This document shows positions 42,183-51,538 of a stretch of 63,769 bases of DNA, piece by piece. Source of the stretch: Syntrophobacteraceae bacterium (lineage in GTDB: Bacteria; Desulfobacterota; Syntrophobacteria; Syntrophobacterales; Syntrophobacteraceae); contig PXBG01000052.1 in the NCBI GenBank assembly GCA_003566995.1, positions 1 to 63,769 of the forward strand, given 5' to 3'. Both the position numbers and the translations under genes were made by a program. The notes below the pieces were generated by a model that ran no database searches, was not told the origin of the DNA, and saw nothing but the letters and a program-made list of their open reading frames with translations. Every line of letters begins with the position of its first letter. Positions within the stretch are counted from its first letter, which is position 1.

Positions 42183-42955
42183 GGATTTTTTTTGTTTCGT
42201 TCAAAAATGATGCGCAGTCCCTTCAGGGTGAGGTGATCGTCCACTTCGTCTATGGCCGGACATTCACTGGAGATGAGGTCCGCAAGGCCTCCCGTGGCGA
42301 CCACTTTGAGGTTTGGCCCCACTTCCCGCTTCATCCTGTTGATGATCCCCTCCACCAGGCCCGCATAACCAAAAACGATTCCCGCGTTCATGGAGGACGT
42401 GGTGTTTTTGGCCAGGATGGATTTGGGCCGGGCAAAGATTTCCACCCGAGGGAGCTTGGAGGTTTTAAAAAAAAGGGCCTCACAGGAAATCATGATTCCG
42501 GGACTGATCACTCCCCCCATGTATTCCCCCCGGTCGGAAATGTAGTCGAAAGTGGTCGCTGTGCCGAAATCGACCACGATGGAGGCCTGATGATACAGTT
42601 CGTAGGCGGCGACGGCATTCACGATCCGGTCGGCGCCCACTTCCTTGGGGTTGTCGTAAAAGATGGGCATGCCTGTTCTGATTCCGGGTCCAACGACCAA
42701 AGGCGCAATTCCCAGGTATTTTCTGCAAAACCTTTCGACTGTGTTGAGCACCGGCGGCACGACGCAGGAGATGATCACGTGCTCCACATCTCCCACGGGA
42801 AAATTGTGGGCGTGGAAAAGGCTGCGCACGGAGATTCCCAATTCGTCCACAGTGGTGTTCACATCTGTTCTGATCCGCCACTCGTCCACCAGTTGATTTG
42901 CTTTGAACAGACCCAGAACTGAGTTGGTGTTGCCAATGTCCATGGCAAGTAGCAT
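42179..42955 (-). CDS. coaX: Type III pantothenate kinase
   Basis: 258 residues. The N-terminal LLAMDIGNTNSVLGL motif, GADRIVNAVAAYELY and VVDFGTATTFDYI are characteristic of CoaX. It phosphorylates pantothenate in the first step of CoA synthesis, requires a monovalent cation and is not inhibited by CoA. First gene of the coaX-ldcA-hydrolase-mpl-queH string. Confidence 0.97.
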   Translation of the reverse strand: MLLAMDIGNTNSVLGLFKANQLVDEWRIRTDVNTTVDELGISVRSLFHAHNFPVGDVEHVIISCVVPPVLNTVERFCRKYLGIAPLVVGPGIRTGMPIFYDNPKEVGADRIVNAVAAYELYHQASIVVDFGTATTFDYISDRGEYMGGVISPGIMISCEALFFKTSKLPRVEIFARPKSILAKNTTSSMNAGIVFGYAGLVEGIINRMKREVGPNLKVVATGGLADLISSECPAIDEVDDHLTLKGLRIIFERNKKNP

Positions 42956-43060
42956 GAAGTTTCTCCTTGGCTGTCCGGTGGTCGATGTTGTTCAACGATG
43001 GAGAATCTGCCTGAAGATACGCTGCGTCAAAAGAATTGTCCCTTTCTTTTTTGTTGGGAA

Positions 43061-43930
43061 TCAACCTGGATGCTGGTCCATGCGAAGGGCGTCTCCCATG
43101 CGGGCCACCTGTCTGGCCACTTCCACATCGTGGACGCGAATGATGTGAACTCCCGAAGCGATTCCGAAGGCATGAACCACTGAGGTGCCCCATTCCCGTT
43201 CTTTCACGGGAAGGTCCAGAACGGCACCGATGAAGCTTTTGCGGGAGGCCCCCAGCAAAAGGGGCCGGTCCAGGCATTGAAATTTTTCCAGTTCCCTGAT
43301 GAGTTTCAGGTTGTGAAGCACGGTTTTGCCGAATCCTATGCCAGGATCCACAATGATCTGGTGACGCGAAATGCCATGGCTGGTGGCAAACCGGATGCGC
43401 TCTTCCAGGAACATGATGATTTCTGAAAAGAGTGAGCCATAGACGGGGTTTTGCTGCATGGTTTGGGGTTTGCCCTTCATGTGCATCAAAATGACGGGGG
43501 CACCCGTGGATTGGGCCACATGGGCCATGTCGGGGTCAAAGCGAAGGGCGCTCACGTCATTGATGATGTCAGCCCCGCCTTCCAGCGCCTGTCTGGCCAC
43601 TTCCGCCTTGGTTGTGTCGATGGATATGGGAATGTCGCTGCTCTCACGGATGGCCTGAATCACGGGAAGGATTCGGTCGATTTCCATTTGGAAAGGCACG
43701 GGTTCAGCGCCGGGGCGGGTCGACTCGCCGCCAATGTCAAGGATATCGGCCCCTGCCACGATCATGTCCAGAGCATGCCCAATGGCTGCGTTCCGGCTGT
43801 GATGTCTGCCCGCATCGGAAAAGGAGTCGGGAGTGACGTTCAGGATTCCCATGATGAGGGTTCGCTCTCCCAGCTCCAGCGACCCCCTTTGGGTGGGAAC
43901 ACAATACCGGTTGCGCTTCGCCATGACCAT
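43061..43930 (-). CDS. folP: Dihydropteroate synthase
   Basis: 289 residues from ATG 43930, which begins four bases after the ftsH stop and follows GGAG. LIMGILNVTPDSFSDAGRH, GADILDIGGESTRPGAEP and ISIDTTKAEVARQALEGGADIINDVSA are the conserved sites. It joins p-aminobenzoate to pterin diphosphate in folate synthesis. The ftsH-folP order is common in bacteria. Confidence 0.97.
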   Translation of the reverse strand: MVMAKRNRYCVPTQRGSLELGERTLIMGILNVTPDSFSDAGRHHSRNAAIGHALDMIVAGADILDIGGESTRPGAEPVPFQMEIDRILPVIQAIRESSDIPISIDTTKAEVARQALEGGADIINDVSALRFDPDMAHVAQSTGAPVILMHMKGKPQTMQQNPVYGSLFSEIIMFLEERIRFATSHGISRHQIIVDPGIGFGKTVLHNLKLIRELEKFQCLDRPLLLGASRKSFIGAVLDLPVKEREWGTSVVHAFGIASGVHIIRVHDVEVARQVARMGDALRMDQHPG

Positions 43931-43934
43931 GAGT

Positions 43935-45911
43935 TTAGGTCTCCGGAACCTCGGAAGACTTTTTCTCATTGGTGGTTTGCGTTGAAGATTCCCCGGACGG
44001 GTCTTCCGCACCGGAATTTCCCCGGGGGGTTTCCAGATCGGGCGGGGTCACGGACGTGCTGGGCGCTGAAGCTTCGTTCTTTTGGTCGGAAGCCTTCGGG
44101 GACAACTGTTCGTACAGGGAGGGGTTGTGTTCCCTGATGATGAGGTCCATGTCCTGAAGGGTGAGCGTTTCCCGCTCCAAAAGTGCCTGGGCCGTGAGTT
44201 TCAGGAGTTCAAAATTTTCCGTGAGGATGGTTCGTGCCCGCTGATAGTTGTCCTCCACAATTTTTCTGATTTCATTGTCGATGGCGATGGCAGTGGTTTC
44301 ACTGTAATCCCTGTGGCGGGAGATTTCTCTTCCCAGGAAGACCTGGTCATCCCGCTTTCCAAAGCTCAAGGGGCCAAGGTCTTCACTCATGCCCCATTCA
44401 CAAACCATCTTGCGGGCCATCTGCGTCGCCCTCTCGATGTCATTGGAGGCCCCCGTGGTCTGCTGGTTGAACATGAGCTCCTCAGCGACTCTGCCGCCCA
44501 TGAGAATGGCAATGGTGCTCACCAGGTACTCCCGGGAGTAGGTGTGCCGTTCTTCCTGGGGCAGTTGCTGCGTCAGCCCGAGAGCCCGTCCCCTGGGAAT
44601 GATGGTCACCTTGTGAAGGGGGTCGGCACCGGGCAGAAAGCGGGCCACCAAAGCATGGCCGGCTTCATGAAAAGCCGTCGTGCTTTTCTCTTCCTCGGTG
44701 AGAATCATGCTTTTGCGCTCAAGCCCCATCATGACCTTGTCCTTGGCGCTTTCGAAATCGGTCATGTCGATGAGCTCCTTGTTCCTGCGAGCTGCGAGAA
44801 GGGCTGCCTCATTGACCAGGTTTTCCAGGTCGGCCCCTGAAAATCCGGGGGTTCCCTTGGCAAGGGTTTGCACATTGACGTTGGGTGAGAGGGGCTTGGT
44901 GCGCGTGTGAACCTTCAGAATCCCTTCACGGCCGCGAATGTCCGGTGCGGGCACCACCACCTGACGGTCGAACCTGCCCGGCCGAAGGAGTGCCGGGTCC
45001 AAAACATCGGGGCGGTTGGTGGCTGCAACGAGGATGACTCCTTCGTTGGATTCGAAGCCGTCCATTTCGACCAGCAACTGGTTCAGTGTCTGCTCCCGTT
45101 CGTCATGTCCACCCCCAAGGCCTGCTCCACGGTGTCTTCCCACCGCATCGATTTCGTCGATGAAAATGATGCAGGGAGCACTTTTTTTGCCCTGCGTGAA
45201 GAGGTCTCTCACCCTGGAGGCGCCAACGCCCACAAACATCTCCACAAAATCGGATCCGCTGATGGTGAAAAAAGGCACTCCCGCTTCACCTGCAATGGCC
45301 CTGGCCAGAAGGGTTTTTCCCGTTCCGGGACCCCCCACGAGCAACACACCCTTGGGAATCCGCCCGCCCAGACGAGTGAATTTTTGGGGGTCTTTGAGGA
45401 ATTCCACGATTTCATGAAGCTCCTCTTTGGCTTCCTCGATTCCTGCCACATCGTTGAAAAGCACTTTCCTGGACGTTTCGTCGAGAAGGCGCGCCCGGCT
45501 CTTTCCGAAACTCATGGCCTTTCCGCCGCCGCCCTGCATCTGTCGCATGAAAAAGATCCAGACACCGATGAGGAGCAAAAAGGGGAACCAGCTGAGAAGA
45601 ATTGTGAAATACCAGGGAGACTGCTCTTCGGGTTTTGCTTCAATTTCCACGTTGTGATCTCTCAGGATGCTCACCAGGTCTGCATCCCGGGGGTGAAAAG
45701 AGCGAAAAGACTCGCCATCAATATAGGTGCCTTCGATATGGTCTCCCTGAATGGTCACACGAGAAACTTCACCCCCCTGCACAGAGGAGAGAAATTGACT
45801 GTATGTTATCTCCTGGGTGGGCTGTGTGGGTTGCTGGAAAGAGTTGAACAGGAGAATCACCATGAGGCTGATGACCAACCAAAGGGCCAGGTTTTTGTAG
45901 AACGGGCTCAA
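43935..45911 (-). CDS. ftsH: ATP-dependent zinc metalloprotease FtsH
   Basis: 658 residues. Two membrane helices (about 9-25 and 103-122) flank a periplasmic domain. The AAA Walker A GGPGTGKT (193-200), Walker [10 protein letters not shown] and SRH follow, then the zinc site HEAGH (415-419). The C-terminal ~45 residues are a low-complexity tail. TTG start at 45911 with a perfect AAGGAGG eight bases upstream. It degrades membrane and short-lived cytosolic proteins. Confidence 0.98.
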   Translation of the reverse strand: MSPFYKNLALWLVISLMVILLFNSFQQPTQPTQEITYSQFLSSVQGGEVSRVTIQGDHIEGTYIDGESFRSFHPRDADLVSILRDHNVEIEAKPEEQSPWYFTILLSWFPFLLLIGVWIFFMRQMQGGGGKAMSFGKSRARLLDETSRKVLFNDVAGIEEAKEELHEIVEFLKDPQKFTRLGGRIPKGVLLVGGPGTGKTLLARAIAGEAGVPFFTISGSDFVEMFVGVGASRVRDLFTQGKKSAPCIIFIDEIDAVGRHRGAGLGGGHDEREQTLNQLLVEMDGFESNEGVILVAATNRPDVLDPALLRPGRFDRQVVVPAPDIRGREGILKVHTRTKPLSPNVNVQTLAKGTPGFSGADLENLVNEAALLAARRNKELIDMTDFESAKDKVMMGLERKSMILTEEEKSTTAFHEAGHALVARFLPGADPLHKVTIIPRGRALGLTQQLPQEERHTYSREYLVSTIAILMGGRVAEELMFNQQTTGASNDIERATQMARKMVCEWGMSEDLGPLSFGKRDDQVFLGREISRHRDYSETTAIAIDNEIRKIVEDNYQRARTILTENFELLKLTAQALLERETLTLQDMDLIIREHNPSLYEQLSPKASDQKNEASAPSTSVTPPDLETPRGNSGAEDPSGESSTQTTNEKKSSEVPET

Positions 45912-45961
45912 GCGAAGGGCCTCCTTATGAGTTTATTGGTGTGGATACACATAAGTTTTCT

Positions 45962-45990
45962 ATTATGCCTCGAACAAATGAGTTTTTCAA
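45962..45990 (-). promoter_or_regulatory. Sigma-70 promoter of ftsH
   Basis: On the minus strand, TTGAAA (45985-45990), a 17-base spacer and CATAAT (45962-45967), each five of six to consensus. It lies about 50 bases before the ftsH start. Confidence 0.75.
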
Positions 45991-46068
45991 TATGATGCGC
46001 ACGGGCTCTTTCACGGGGAGATGAAATTTGCCCGGAGGATTGAAACCAAGCGATCGGTGAAAACGAAT

Positions 46069-47322
46069 TCAACGCAAAATTTCCTTCCATAGCAAAGACT
46101 GGATCCACTGGTCAAATTCTGAAATCCTTCCATCCATGCATGTCCCATCATGAAAAATGAGGTCAGGCTGGTTCAGTCGCTCAGCCAGTTGTGCCGGGGC
46201 ACATCTGTAATAAAGAAAGCTCGCCGGCATGTGAACTTCTACGGTGCCCATTTGCTCACCGATGCCCAGGAGTCCTGCTCCATTTTTGCTGGCCGCTTCC
46301 ACCGCCCTTGGCACTGAGAGGCCTGCCTGCAAAAAAACCTTGAACTCTTCTTTATACGCGAGGCCGTGATGAACCCCCGGACTGCCGCTGTCTGTGCCCA
46401 GAGCGATGGGCACTCCCATCTTGAAGCCCCGGGAAATCTGCTCCAGCTGGCTTTCGAAGTTTTTCAGGGCAACCTTTTCTTCCAAGGGCTTGTGGGCTGT
46501 GAGCCCGGCGAGAGCTTTCATGGTCATGGCGGTGGGCACCCAGTGAGTCCTCCTTTGGCTCATGAGGTCTAAGTTGTCGTTCCCCATGAAAAATCCGTGC
46601 TCAATGGAATCGCAGCCCGCGTGCACGGAGTCCTTCACCGCCCTTTTCCCATTGGCATGAACCATGATTCGGTATTTCTTTTTTTTCGCCACCCGAAAGG
46701 CCAGCTGCAGTTGCTGCCCGGAGAACTGAGGGGGTGTCTCCTTTCCGAAAACTTTCAGACTGTTCAGGCCGGAATTGACGACTTTGACATGATCGCAATC
46801 TGCCGCCTGACGTCCAATCGCCTGAGCCAGGGATTCTCCCCGTGAAGGAGTTTGTCCCAAGAATTTCCCGTAACGGTTGGGAGAATGCCAAGCCTTGCCC
46901 GTCACTTTCACAAAAAGGGGGAAGGGCAAATGTTCCAGTCTTTTTCTTTTGAAATGAAGGGTGTGGCCGTGACAGTCTCCGCCGTCTCTCAGTGCAAAAA
47001 CTCCGGCCTTCAAGCTGGCTGCAATGTGTTTCGCCAACAGGGGTTCTGCCCCTTCATAGAGGTGTGTTTGCTGCTTTTTTCCAATGGAGGGATTGGCGCC
47101 ACCGGAAAGAGCCAGGTGAACGTGGCAATCCACCAGGGGCGGTATAATCGTCCCATCCCTCAAGTCCAGAACGCTTCCTTTTTCCCAGCAGGGTGCAGGA
47201 GTCGAATGATTCGGGTGCAATGCCGTGACATGATTTTTTTCAATTTTCAGAAGGACGCGTTCCTTGATGTCATCCCCGTGGCCGTCTATGAGCCATCCAC
47301 AGCAAATCCACAGCGGTTCCAT
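46069..47322 (-). CDS. Metal-dependent amidohydrolase (imidazolonepropionase-like)
   Basis: About 417 residues from ATG 47322; ATG 47361 and a longer frame upstream exist without a good ribosome site. Metal-binding residues of the amidohydrolase fold are visible: PLVDCHVHLALSGG (HxH), DSIEHGFFM (His), VHANGKRA (His) and LGTDSGSPGVHHGLAYKEE (Asp). The substrate is unknown; the class includes cyclic amidases, prolidase-like and deaminase enzymes. Downstream of it lies the ftsH promoter. Confidence 0.88.
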   Translation of the reverse strand: MEPLWICCGWLIDGHGDDIKERVLLKIEKNHVTALHPNHSTPAPCWEKGSVLDLRDGTIIPPLVDCHVHLALSGGANPSIGKKQQTHLYEGAEPLLAKHIAASLKAGVFALRDGGDCHGHTLHFKRKRLEHLPFPLFVKVTGKAWHSPNRYGKFLGQTPSRGESLAQAIGRQAADCDHVKVVNSGLNSLKVFGKETPPQFSGQQLQLAFRVAKKKKYRIMVHANGKRAVKDSVHAGCDSIEHGFFMGNDNLDLMSQRRTHWVPTAMTMKALAGLTAHKPLEEKVALKNFESQLEQISRGFKMGVPIALGTDSGSPGVHHGLAYKEEFKVFLQAGLSVPRAVEAASKNGAGLLGIGEQMGTVEVHMPASFLYYRCAPAQLAERLNQPDLIFHDGTCMDGRISEFDQWIQSLLWKEILR

Positions 47323-47785
47323 ATGGAAAGTCTCGTTTTGTTGAGTTAAAAAACGTTTCATTCTGCCAAAGGTATTCTCCCTGGCCTTTTGCTTGTTCAG
47401 TGAAGGTCCGGATAATGAGAAGTGAGCCGGATTGTGTGGCACTCCTTGGCGCTTTGGCTGGTTACTTGAACATATTTCCAGATTCTCTCCCACAAGAGAA
47501 TAAGCCCGAAAGAATTCTTTTCCGGTTTTTTGGAAAAGGGACTCTTCCCGTTGTTGATGTCACGCCGTGGGAGTCCCGTCCGTTCTTACCCGGACACCAT
47601 GAACGAGGAAAAGGAAGCGTGGAAAAATCTCCCCCTCCAATGAGGGTTGCTGGCATGTTCAGTGAATGGTGCAGCGCGTGTTGGAATGCCCGGGGAGCCC
47701 AAGGAAGAAAATGAATGAAAATCACTTTTCAGGCACCACAAAATTTGCATTCGCTGGTTGATTGTATCAGGAGGGAAAATCTTTT
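47323..47785. other. Divergent region upstream of amidohydrolase and VKOR-DsbA
   Basis: 463 bases without a supported gene. It contains a perfect 7-bp inverted repeat (GGGACTC with GAGTCCC, 47538-47577). No good promoter pair was recognised. Confidence 0.4.
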
Positions 47786-49231
47786 ATGCAGGACAAACCA
47801 TACAGGAAAGGTGCTCTGCTGGGGCTCGGTTTCCTTGGAATTTTGGCTGCGGTTTTATCAGGCCTTGAAGCTCATGTGCCCTGGGTGGCTTCCCTTTGTG
47901 CCGGTTTCACCAGCGGATGCCAGGAGACGGCTCAGTTCACGTGGCTGCATCTTCCCCTTTGGACCTGGGGCATTGGCTTTTATGTGCTTTTTCTGATCTT
48001 TGTCCTTCGCTTTCCACAGCAGATGCACTGGCTGGTTGCTCCCGGTGTGGGAGTGGAAATGAGCCTCATTTGGATCATGGTGACCATGGGAATCCTCTGT
48101 GTTTTCTGCCTCGTCAATCTCGTTGTCATTTTTTTGATCCTGGCTTTGGTCATCAACCGGGACAACGTCTGGCAGTCCGCTTCCGTGGGTCTTTTTTTCC
48201 TTCTGGTTTTCAATGCCTGGCTTCTCAGGGAAAATGCGGCCCTCACCCATGGGGGGGTTCATGAAAAACCTCGGGTGGCGGCCCAGGGGAAAGGGCAGGC
48301 CATAACTTTTCAGGAGCTGGAAGTCCCTGTGGCCTCCAGATTGCTCGAACTGGAGCAGGAGGCTTATGAGCTCAAAAAGGAGAGACTGGACAGCCTCATC
48401 ACAGAAATGCTGCTTCAGGAAGAGGCGGACAGGAGAGGCATCACCATCCAGGAACTGGTCAGAAGGGAAGTGCTTTCAGAGGGGGTTCCGGTCAGTGAGG
48501 CCGATGTCATGGAGTATTATGAGGAGAACAAAGGCCGGTGGACAGACTGGAGGGGATCTCAGGAACAGCTCTTGAACCGCATAAGAGCTCACCTTCGGAA
48601 TCAGAAGGCCTATGAAATGGCCCGTCTGTATGCCCGGTCTCTTGCTGAAGAGGATGAGGTGAAGATCTATCTGCAGGAGCCCCGGCTGGCACGTGTGCAG
48701 GTCAACATTGAGCACAATTTCAGCACGGGGCCTGAGGATGCCCCCGTGACTGTTGTCGAGTTTTCCGACTATGAATGTCCCGTGTGCCGAAACACCCATG
48801 AAAACATTCGCCGAATCAGAGAAAAGTATCAGGGACAAATCCGCTGGGTGTTCAAGGACTATCCACTCAGGCAGCACCGCTGGGCGGCCAGGGCAGCCGA
48901 AGCAGCCCGCTGCGCGGGGGATCAGGGAAAGTTTTGGGAATACCAGCACATGCTCTACAGTTCCAGGGAAGAACTCCATCCGGAACGCCTGAAAGCGTAT
49001 GCGGAACAGTTGGGCCTCGACACGGAGCGTTTTGAGGATTGTCTGGACAGCGGAAAGCAGGCCCAATGGGTGCAGCAGGATCGTGAAGATGCGAGAATGA
49101 GCGGGGTGAGCAGCACCCCCACCTACATCATCAATGGGCACACCTTCCGTGGAGCTCCAACCCTGGAGCGATTCATAGAAATGATCGAGGCCGCTCTCGA
49201 GGAGAAAGACCCCCGTGGGGGAGGACACTGA
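47786..49231 (+). CDS. VKOR-like / SurA-like / DsbA thioredoxin fusion protein
   Basis: 481 residues. The N-terminal 150 residues have about five membrane helices with the VKOR cysteines C38 and C45 (SLCAGFTSGCQET) and the active pair C105-x2-C108 (ILCVFC). A central helical part (about 170-300) resembles SurA/peptidyl-prolyl isomerase N-domains (RLDSLITEMLLQEEADRRGIT). The C-terminal domain is DsbA-like with CPVC (331-334) and cis-Pro (SSTPTYII). VKOR would reoxidise the linked DsbA domain with quinone in the envelope. A perfect GGAGGG precedes ATG 47786. It is two bases from the J-domain gene. Confidence 0.9.
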   Translation: MQDKPYRKGALLGLGFLGILAAVLSGLEAHVPWVASLCAGFTSGCQETAQFTWLHLPLWTWGIGFYVLFLIFVLRFPQQMHWLVAPGVGVEMSLIWIMVTMGILCVFCLVNLVVIFLILALVINRDNVWQSASVGLFFLLVFNAWLLRENAALTHGGVHEKPRVAAQGKGQAITFQELEVPVASRLLELEQEAYELKKERLDSLITEMLLQEEADRRGITIQELVRREVLSEGVPVSEADVMEYYEENKGRWTDWRGSQEQLLNRIRAHLRNQKAYEMARLYARSLAEEDEVKIYLQEPRLARVQVNIEHNFSTGPEDAPVTVVEFSDYECPVCRNTHENIRRIREKYQGQIRWVFKDYPLRQHRWAARAAEAARCAGDQGKFWEYQHMLYSSREELHPERLKAYAEQLGLDTERFEDCLDSGKQAQWVQQDREDARMSGVSSTPTYIINGHTFRGAPTLERFIEMIEAALEEKDPRGGGH

Positions 49232-49233
49232 GA

Positions 49234-50460
49234 ATGTCCAGCCATGAGAACTGGTTCCATTTTGCGCTGAGAAGGGACCTGAATCTTTATGAAATTCTCC
49301 TCGTTGCGCCCAGTGCCACGCCCAGGGAAATCCGGCAATCCTATGAACGGCTCAAAAGCCTTTGGGTTGACCGTCCGGGAGAGCCGGGAGAGATGGTTGA
49401 CCGAGCCCGGCAGGAATTCATAGAGCAAGCCTTTCATGTCCTCATTGACCCTCGAATGAGACAGCAATATGATGACTTTTTGTTCAACAGGTCCCGTCCC
49501 GGGCCAATGGAGTCAGAACCTGAATCCGAGCCTGAAATGGCCGTGAAGAGGCCAGAAAAAGGTTTGCACGGGTGGGGCAGGGCGAAAGCCTTTCACTGGC
49601 TGACGGGTCTGGGACTGGTGTTTGTGTTTTCATCGATCCTGGCCTGGGCATCGTGGTTTCAGGGGGATTCCCATGACGAGCTGGCAATGCTCCGCCAGCT
49701 TTATCCCCCCGCCCCCCAGCGATGGGTTCCTCCCGATGGGGCTGAGAGCCAGGATCGCTCGGACCTTTTTCGCTCCTCTGCTCCTGAGCCTGAACTTTCC
49801 GGCACTTCGGGAAGGCCTTCGCCCCTTCTCCATGAAGAATCCTCCGGCGATTCATCTCATGAACCGCAAGGGTTTTCTCCATCCCGCCGTTTTGGAGATG
49901 CGGGGCTTCTGAGGGACAAGCCCATCCACCAATACCCGGGCGCTGAATCCCTGTCTCCTTCCAGCCCCCGTTTCAGGGTCGATCTCCTTCACCATTCGCC
50001 CGGCCCCGGCAGAAGGACCCAGGAAAACATGAATAGTGCCTGGACGGCGGAGGGGAAGGAGCCAGCAGGGGATGATGAAGAAACTGCTGAACGATTGGAT
50101 GCTTTTCTGCGCCGGTTCGTGGGATCATTTGAAAGAAAAGACTGGAAGGCATTGACAACATGCTACGCCAGCCACGCCGTGGAGGATGGTGAGCCCTGGA
50201 CAGACTTGAAATCCGGGTATCGGGAGCGGTTTGAAAAAGCTGAAAACATTTCCTATGGAGCGACCATCGAAAGCTGGAGCAGGGAGGAAAAGGGCGTGGT
50301 GGTCGTTCGGGGGGAGTATCAAAAGATTTATGAAAACGAGGATGGCAGCAGCGATCACAGGAGGGGGAGGTTTCGCTGGACACTGGAAGAATCTGGGGGC
50401 ACCTTGAAACTCATAGAAGTGGTGACCGAGACAAGCGGTGCCAGCAAGGAGATTTCGTGA
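49234..50460 (+). CDS. Membrane-anchored degenerate J-domain protein with a C-terminal domain
   Basis: 408 residues. The N-terminus (LYEILLVAPSATPREIRQSY, then FIEQAFHVLIDPRMRQQYDDF) is J-domain-like, but the catalytic HPD is replaced (LKSLWVDRPGEP), so DnaK stimulation is doubtful. One membrane helix follows (about 112-135), then about 150 low-complexity residues, and a C-terminal ~120-residue NTF2/SnoaL-like domain (RLDAFLRRFVGSFERKDWKAL). The start is two bases after the VKOR-DsbA stop, so the two are co-translated. A role in envelope protein folding is inferred from the neighbour. Confidence 0.75.
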   Translation: MSSHENWFHFALRRDLNLYEILLVAPSATPREIRQSYERLKSLWVDRPGEPGEMVDRARQEFIEQAFHVLIDPRMRQQYDDFLFNRSRPGPMESEPESEPEMAVKRPEKGLHGWGRAKAFHWLTGLGLVFVFSSILAWASWFQGDSHDELAMLRQLYPPAPQRWVPPDGAESQDRSDLFRSSAPEPELSGTSGRPSPLLHEESSGDSSHEPQGFSPSRRFGDAGLLRDKPIHQYPGAESLSPSSPRFRVDLLHHSPGPGRRTQENMNSAWTAEGKEPAGDDEETAERLDAFLRRFVGSFERKDWKALTTCYASHAVEDGEPWTDLKSGYRERFEKAENISYGATIESWSREEKGVVVVRGEYQKIYENEDGSSDHRRGRFRWTLEESGGTLKLIEVVTETSGASKEIS

Positions 50461-50857
50461 TCCTTCCTCGCGTCTTGGAGGGAGAGCACGCATCCCCGGC
50501 CACTGGCTGTCGAGCGCCGGAGGTTGCCCACAGAAGTGTCATTCACCGCACGGACCCGCCCTGCAACAGGGAAAAATCCCTGAGATCCCCAAGCCACCGT
50601 AGTTCAGTGGGGCCGGCCGCACACGCCGTCGGACTCAGGCAGAATTTTCGGCGTTCACACTGGATTCCCGGTGCACACCTGTCTCGAAGCGCTCAAGCGA
50701 GCCCTTCGCATGCCCTTTATTTTTGTGCCATAATCCTTCGTGGTGCTTTTCTTTTCGGTCCGTCGGCCTTAAATTGATTTGCGATGCGCAGCGGGAAGGG
50801 AATCTGTAGGATCCCCATGTGGTTTACAGTGAAATACCCTCTTGCCAAGGAGCAAAA
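50461..50857. other. Gap before the zinc-ribbon membrane protein
   Basis: 397 bases with no supported gene, no tRNA fold and no clear terminator. I see nothing else in it. Confidence 0.45.
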
Positions 50858-51184
50858 ATGGCTGCCTTCATGAGCCTGGTGATGCTCATTTTGTTGCTGA
50901 GTCCCATATTGTGGGGTCTTTGGAAACTGATCAGACACGTGAGCATGGAGTTTTCCGGGAATACAAGAGTGTCTGTTTCGTCAACCACCATGCTTTGCAA
51001 GAGTTGTGGAAATACGGCTAGGTCGGTGAGGCTCCTCAGAGGGAATCTGCGCCATGAGGTGCTGCTGTGGCTGCTGGGGATTCTTCCCGGAGTGATCTAT
51101 TCCTTCTGGAGAGACAACGGCGATTTCGCTTGCTCTGCCTGCGGGGGTAAATTTTTGCTGGACTCGGATCACCGGGGGCACTGA
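50858..51184 (+). CDS. Small membrane protein with split CxxC zinc ribbon (LITAF-like layout)
   Basis: 108 residues from ATG 50858, six bases after a perfect AAGGAG. An N-terminal membrane helix (FMSLVMLILLLSPILWGLW) is followed by a zinc ribbon whose two halves (LCKSCGN and CSACGGKF) are separated by an amphipathic hydrophobic stretch (EVLLWLLGILPGVIYSFWR). That knuckle-hydrophobic-knuckle layout is reminiscent of LITAF domains, which insert in membranes. The family assignment is by layout only. Single gene. Confidence 0.72.
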   Translation: MAAFMSLVMLILLLSPILWGLWKLIRHVSMEFSGNTRVSVSSTTMLCKSCGNTARSVRLLRGNLRHEVLLWLLGILPGVIYSFWRDNGDFACSACGGKFLLDSDHRGH

Positions 51185-51538
51185 CCTGCATCAGGGCACA
51201 CCGTGGGAATAAAAGGCCCCCTCCTCCGTGAAGTTTGGCTCATGCAGTCCCATTGCGGTCAATTTTCAGGGCGCCTTTCGGCTGACGTCGTTTCATGCTT
51301 TTGCTTGTTCTTTGATTGGTTTTGTATGATCCTGGATGAACATCACCGCCATGATTTGCAAGGAAGCACCGGATGATCCGGCAGGGTTCAGCATTCATCA
51401 TGTGTTCCATCTGACGATGAGTGGTTGCCCCTTTCGCGGCATGCGAATTTCTGGATGGCTCAGAAGGCCCTGCGTTTTGAATCATGTCTGCAGGGCCGGG
51501 AGAGTGAAATTGTAAACCATTTTCCATGGAGGAAAAAA
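51185..51538. other. Leader of the sulfite reductase gene
   Basis: 354 bases. TTGCTT (51301) with TATGAT (51325-51330) at 18-base spacing is a weak promoter candidate. A short palindrome CCGGAT-G-ATCCGG lies at 51369-51381. No gene. Confidence 0.4.

Noticed and set aside
44907-45995. 362-residue plus-strand open frame opposite ftsH
   Set aside because: Shadow of a strongly conserved gene; no motif, and it spans the ftsH promoter.
47436-47451. Sigma-54 promoter (TGGCAC ... GC) upstream of the VKOR-DsbA gene
   Set aside because: The distance between the GG and GC elements is one base too short.
50605-50650. tRNA-like sequence (GTAGTTCAGTGGGG)
   Set aside because: No acceptor stem or cloverleaf could be folded around it.
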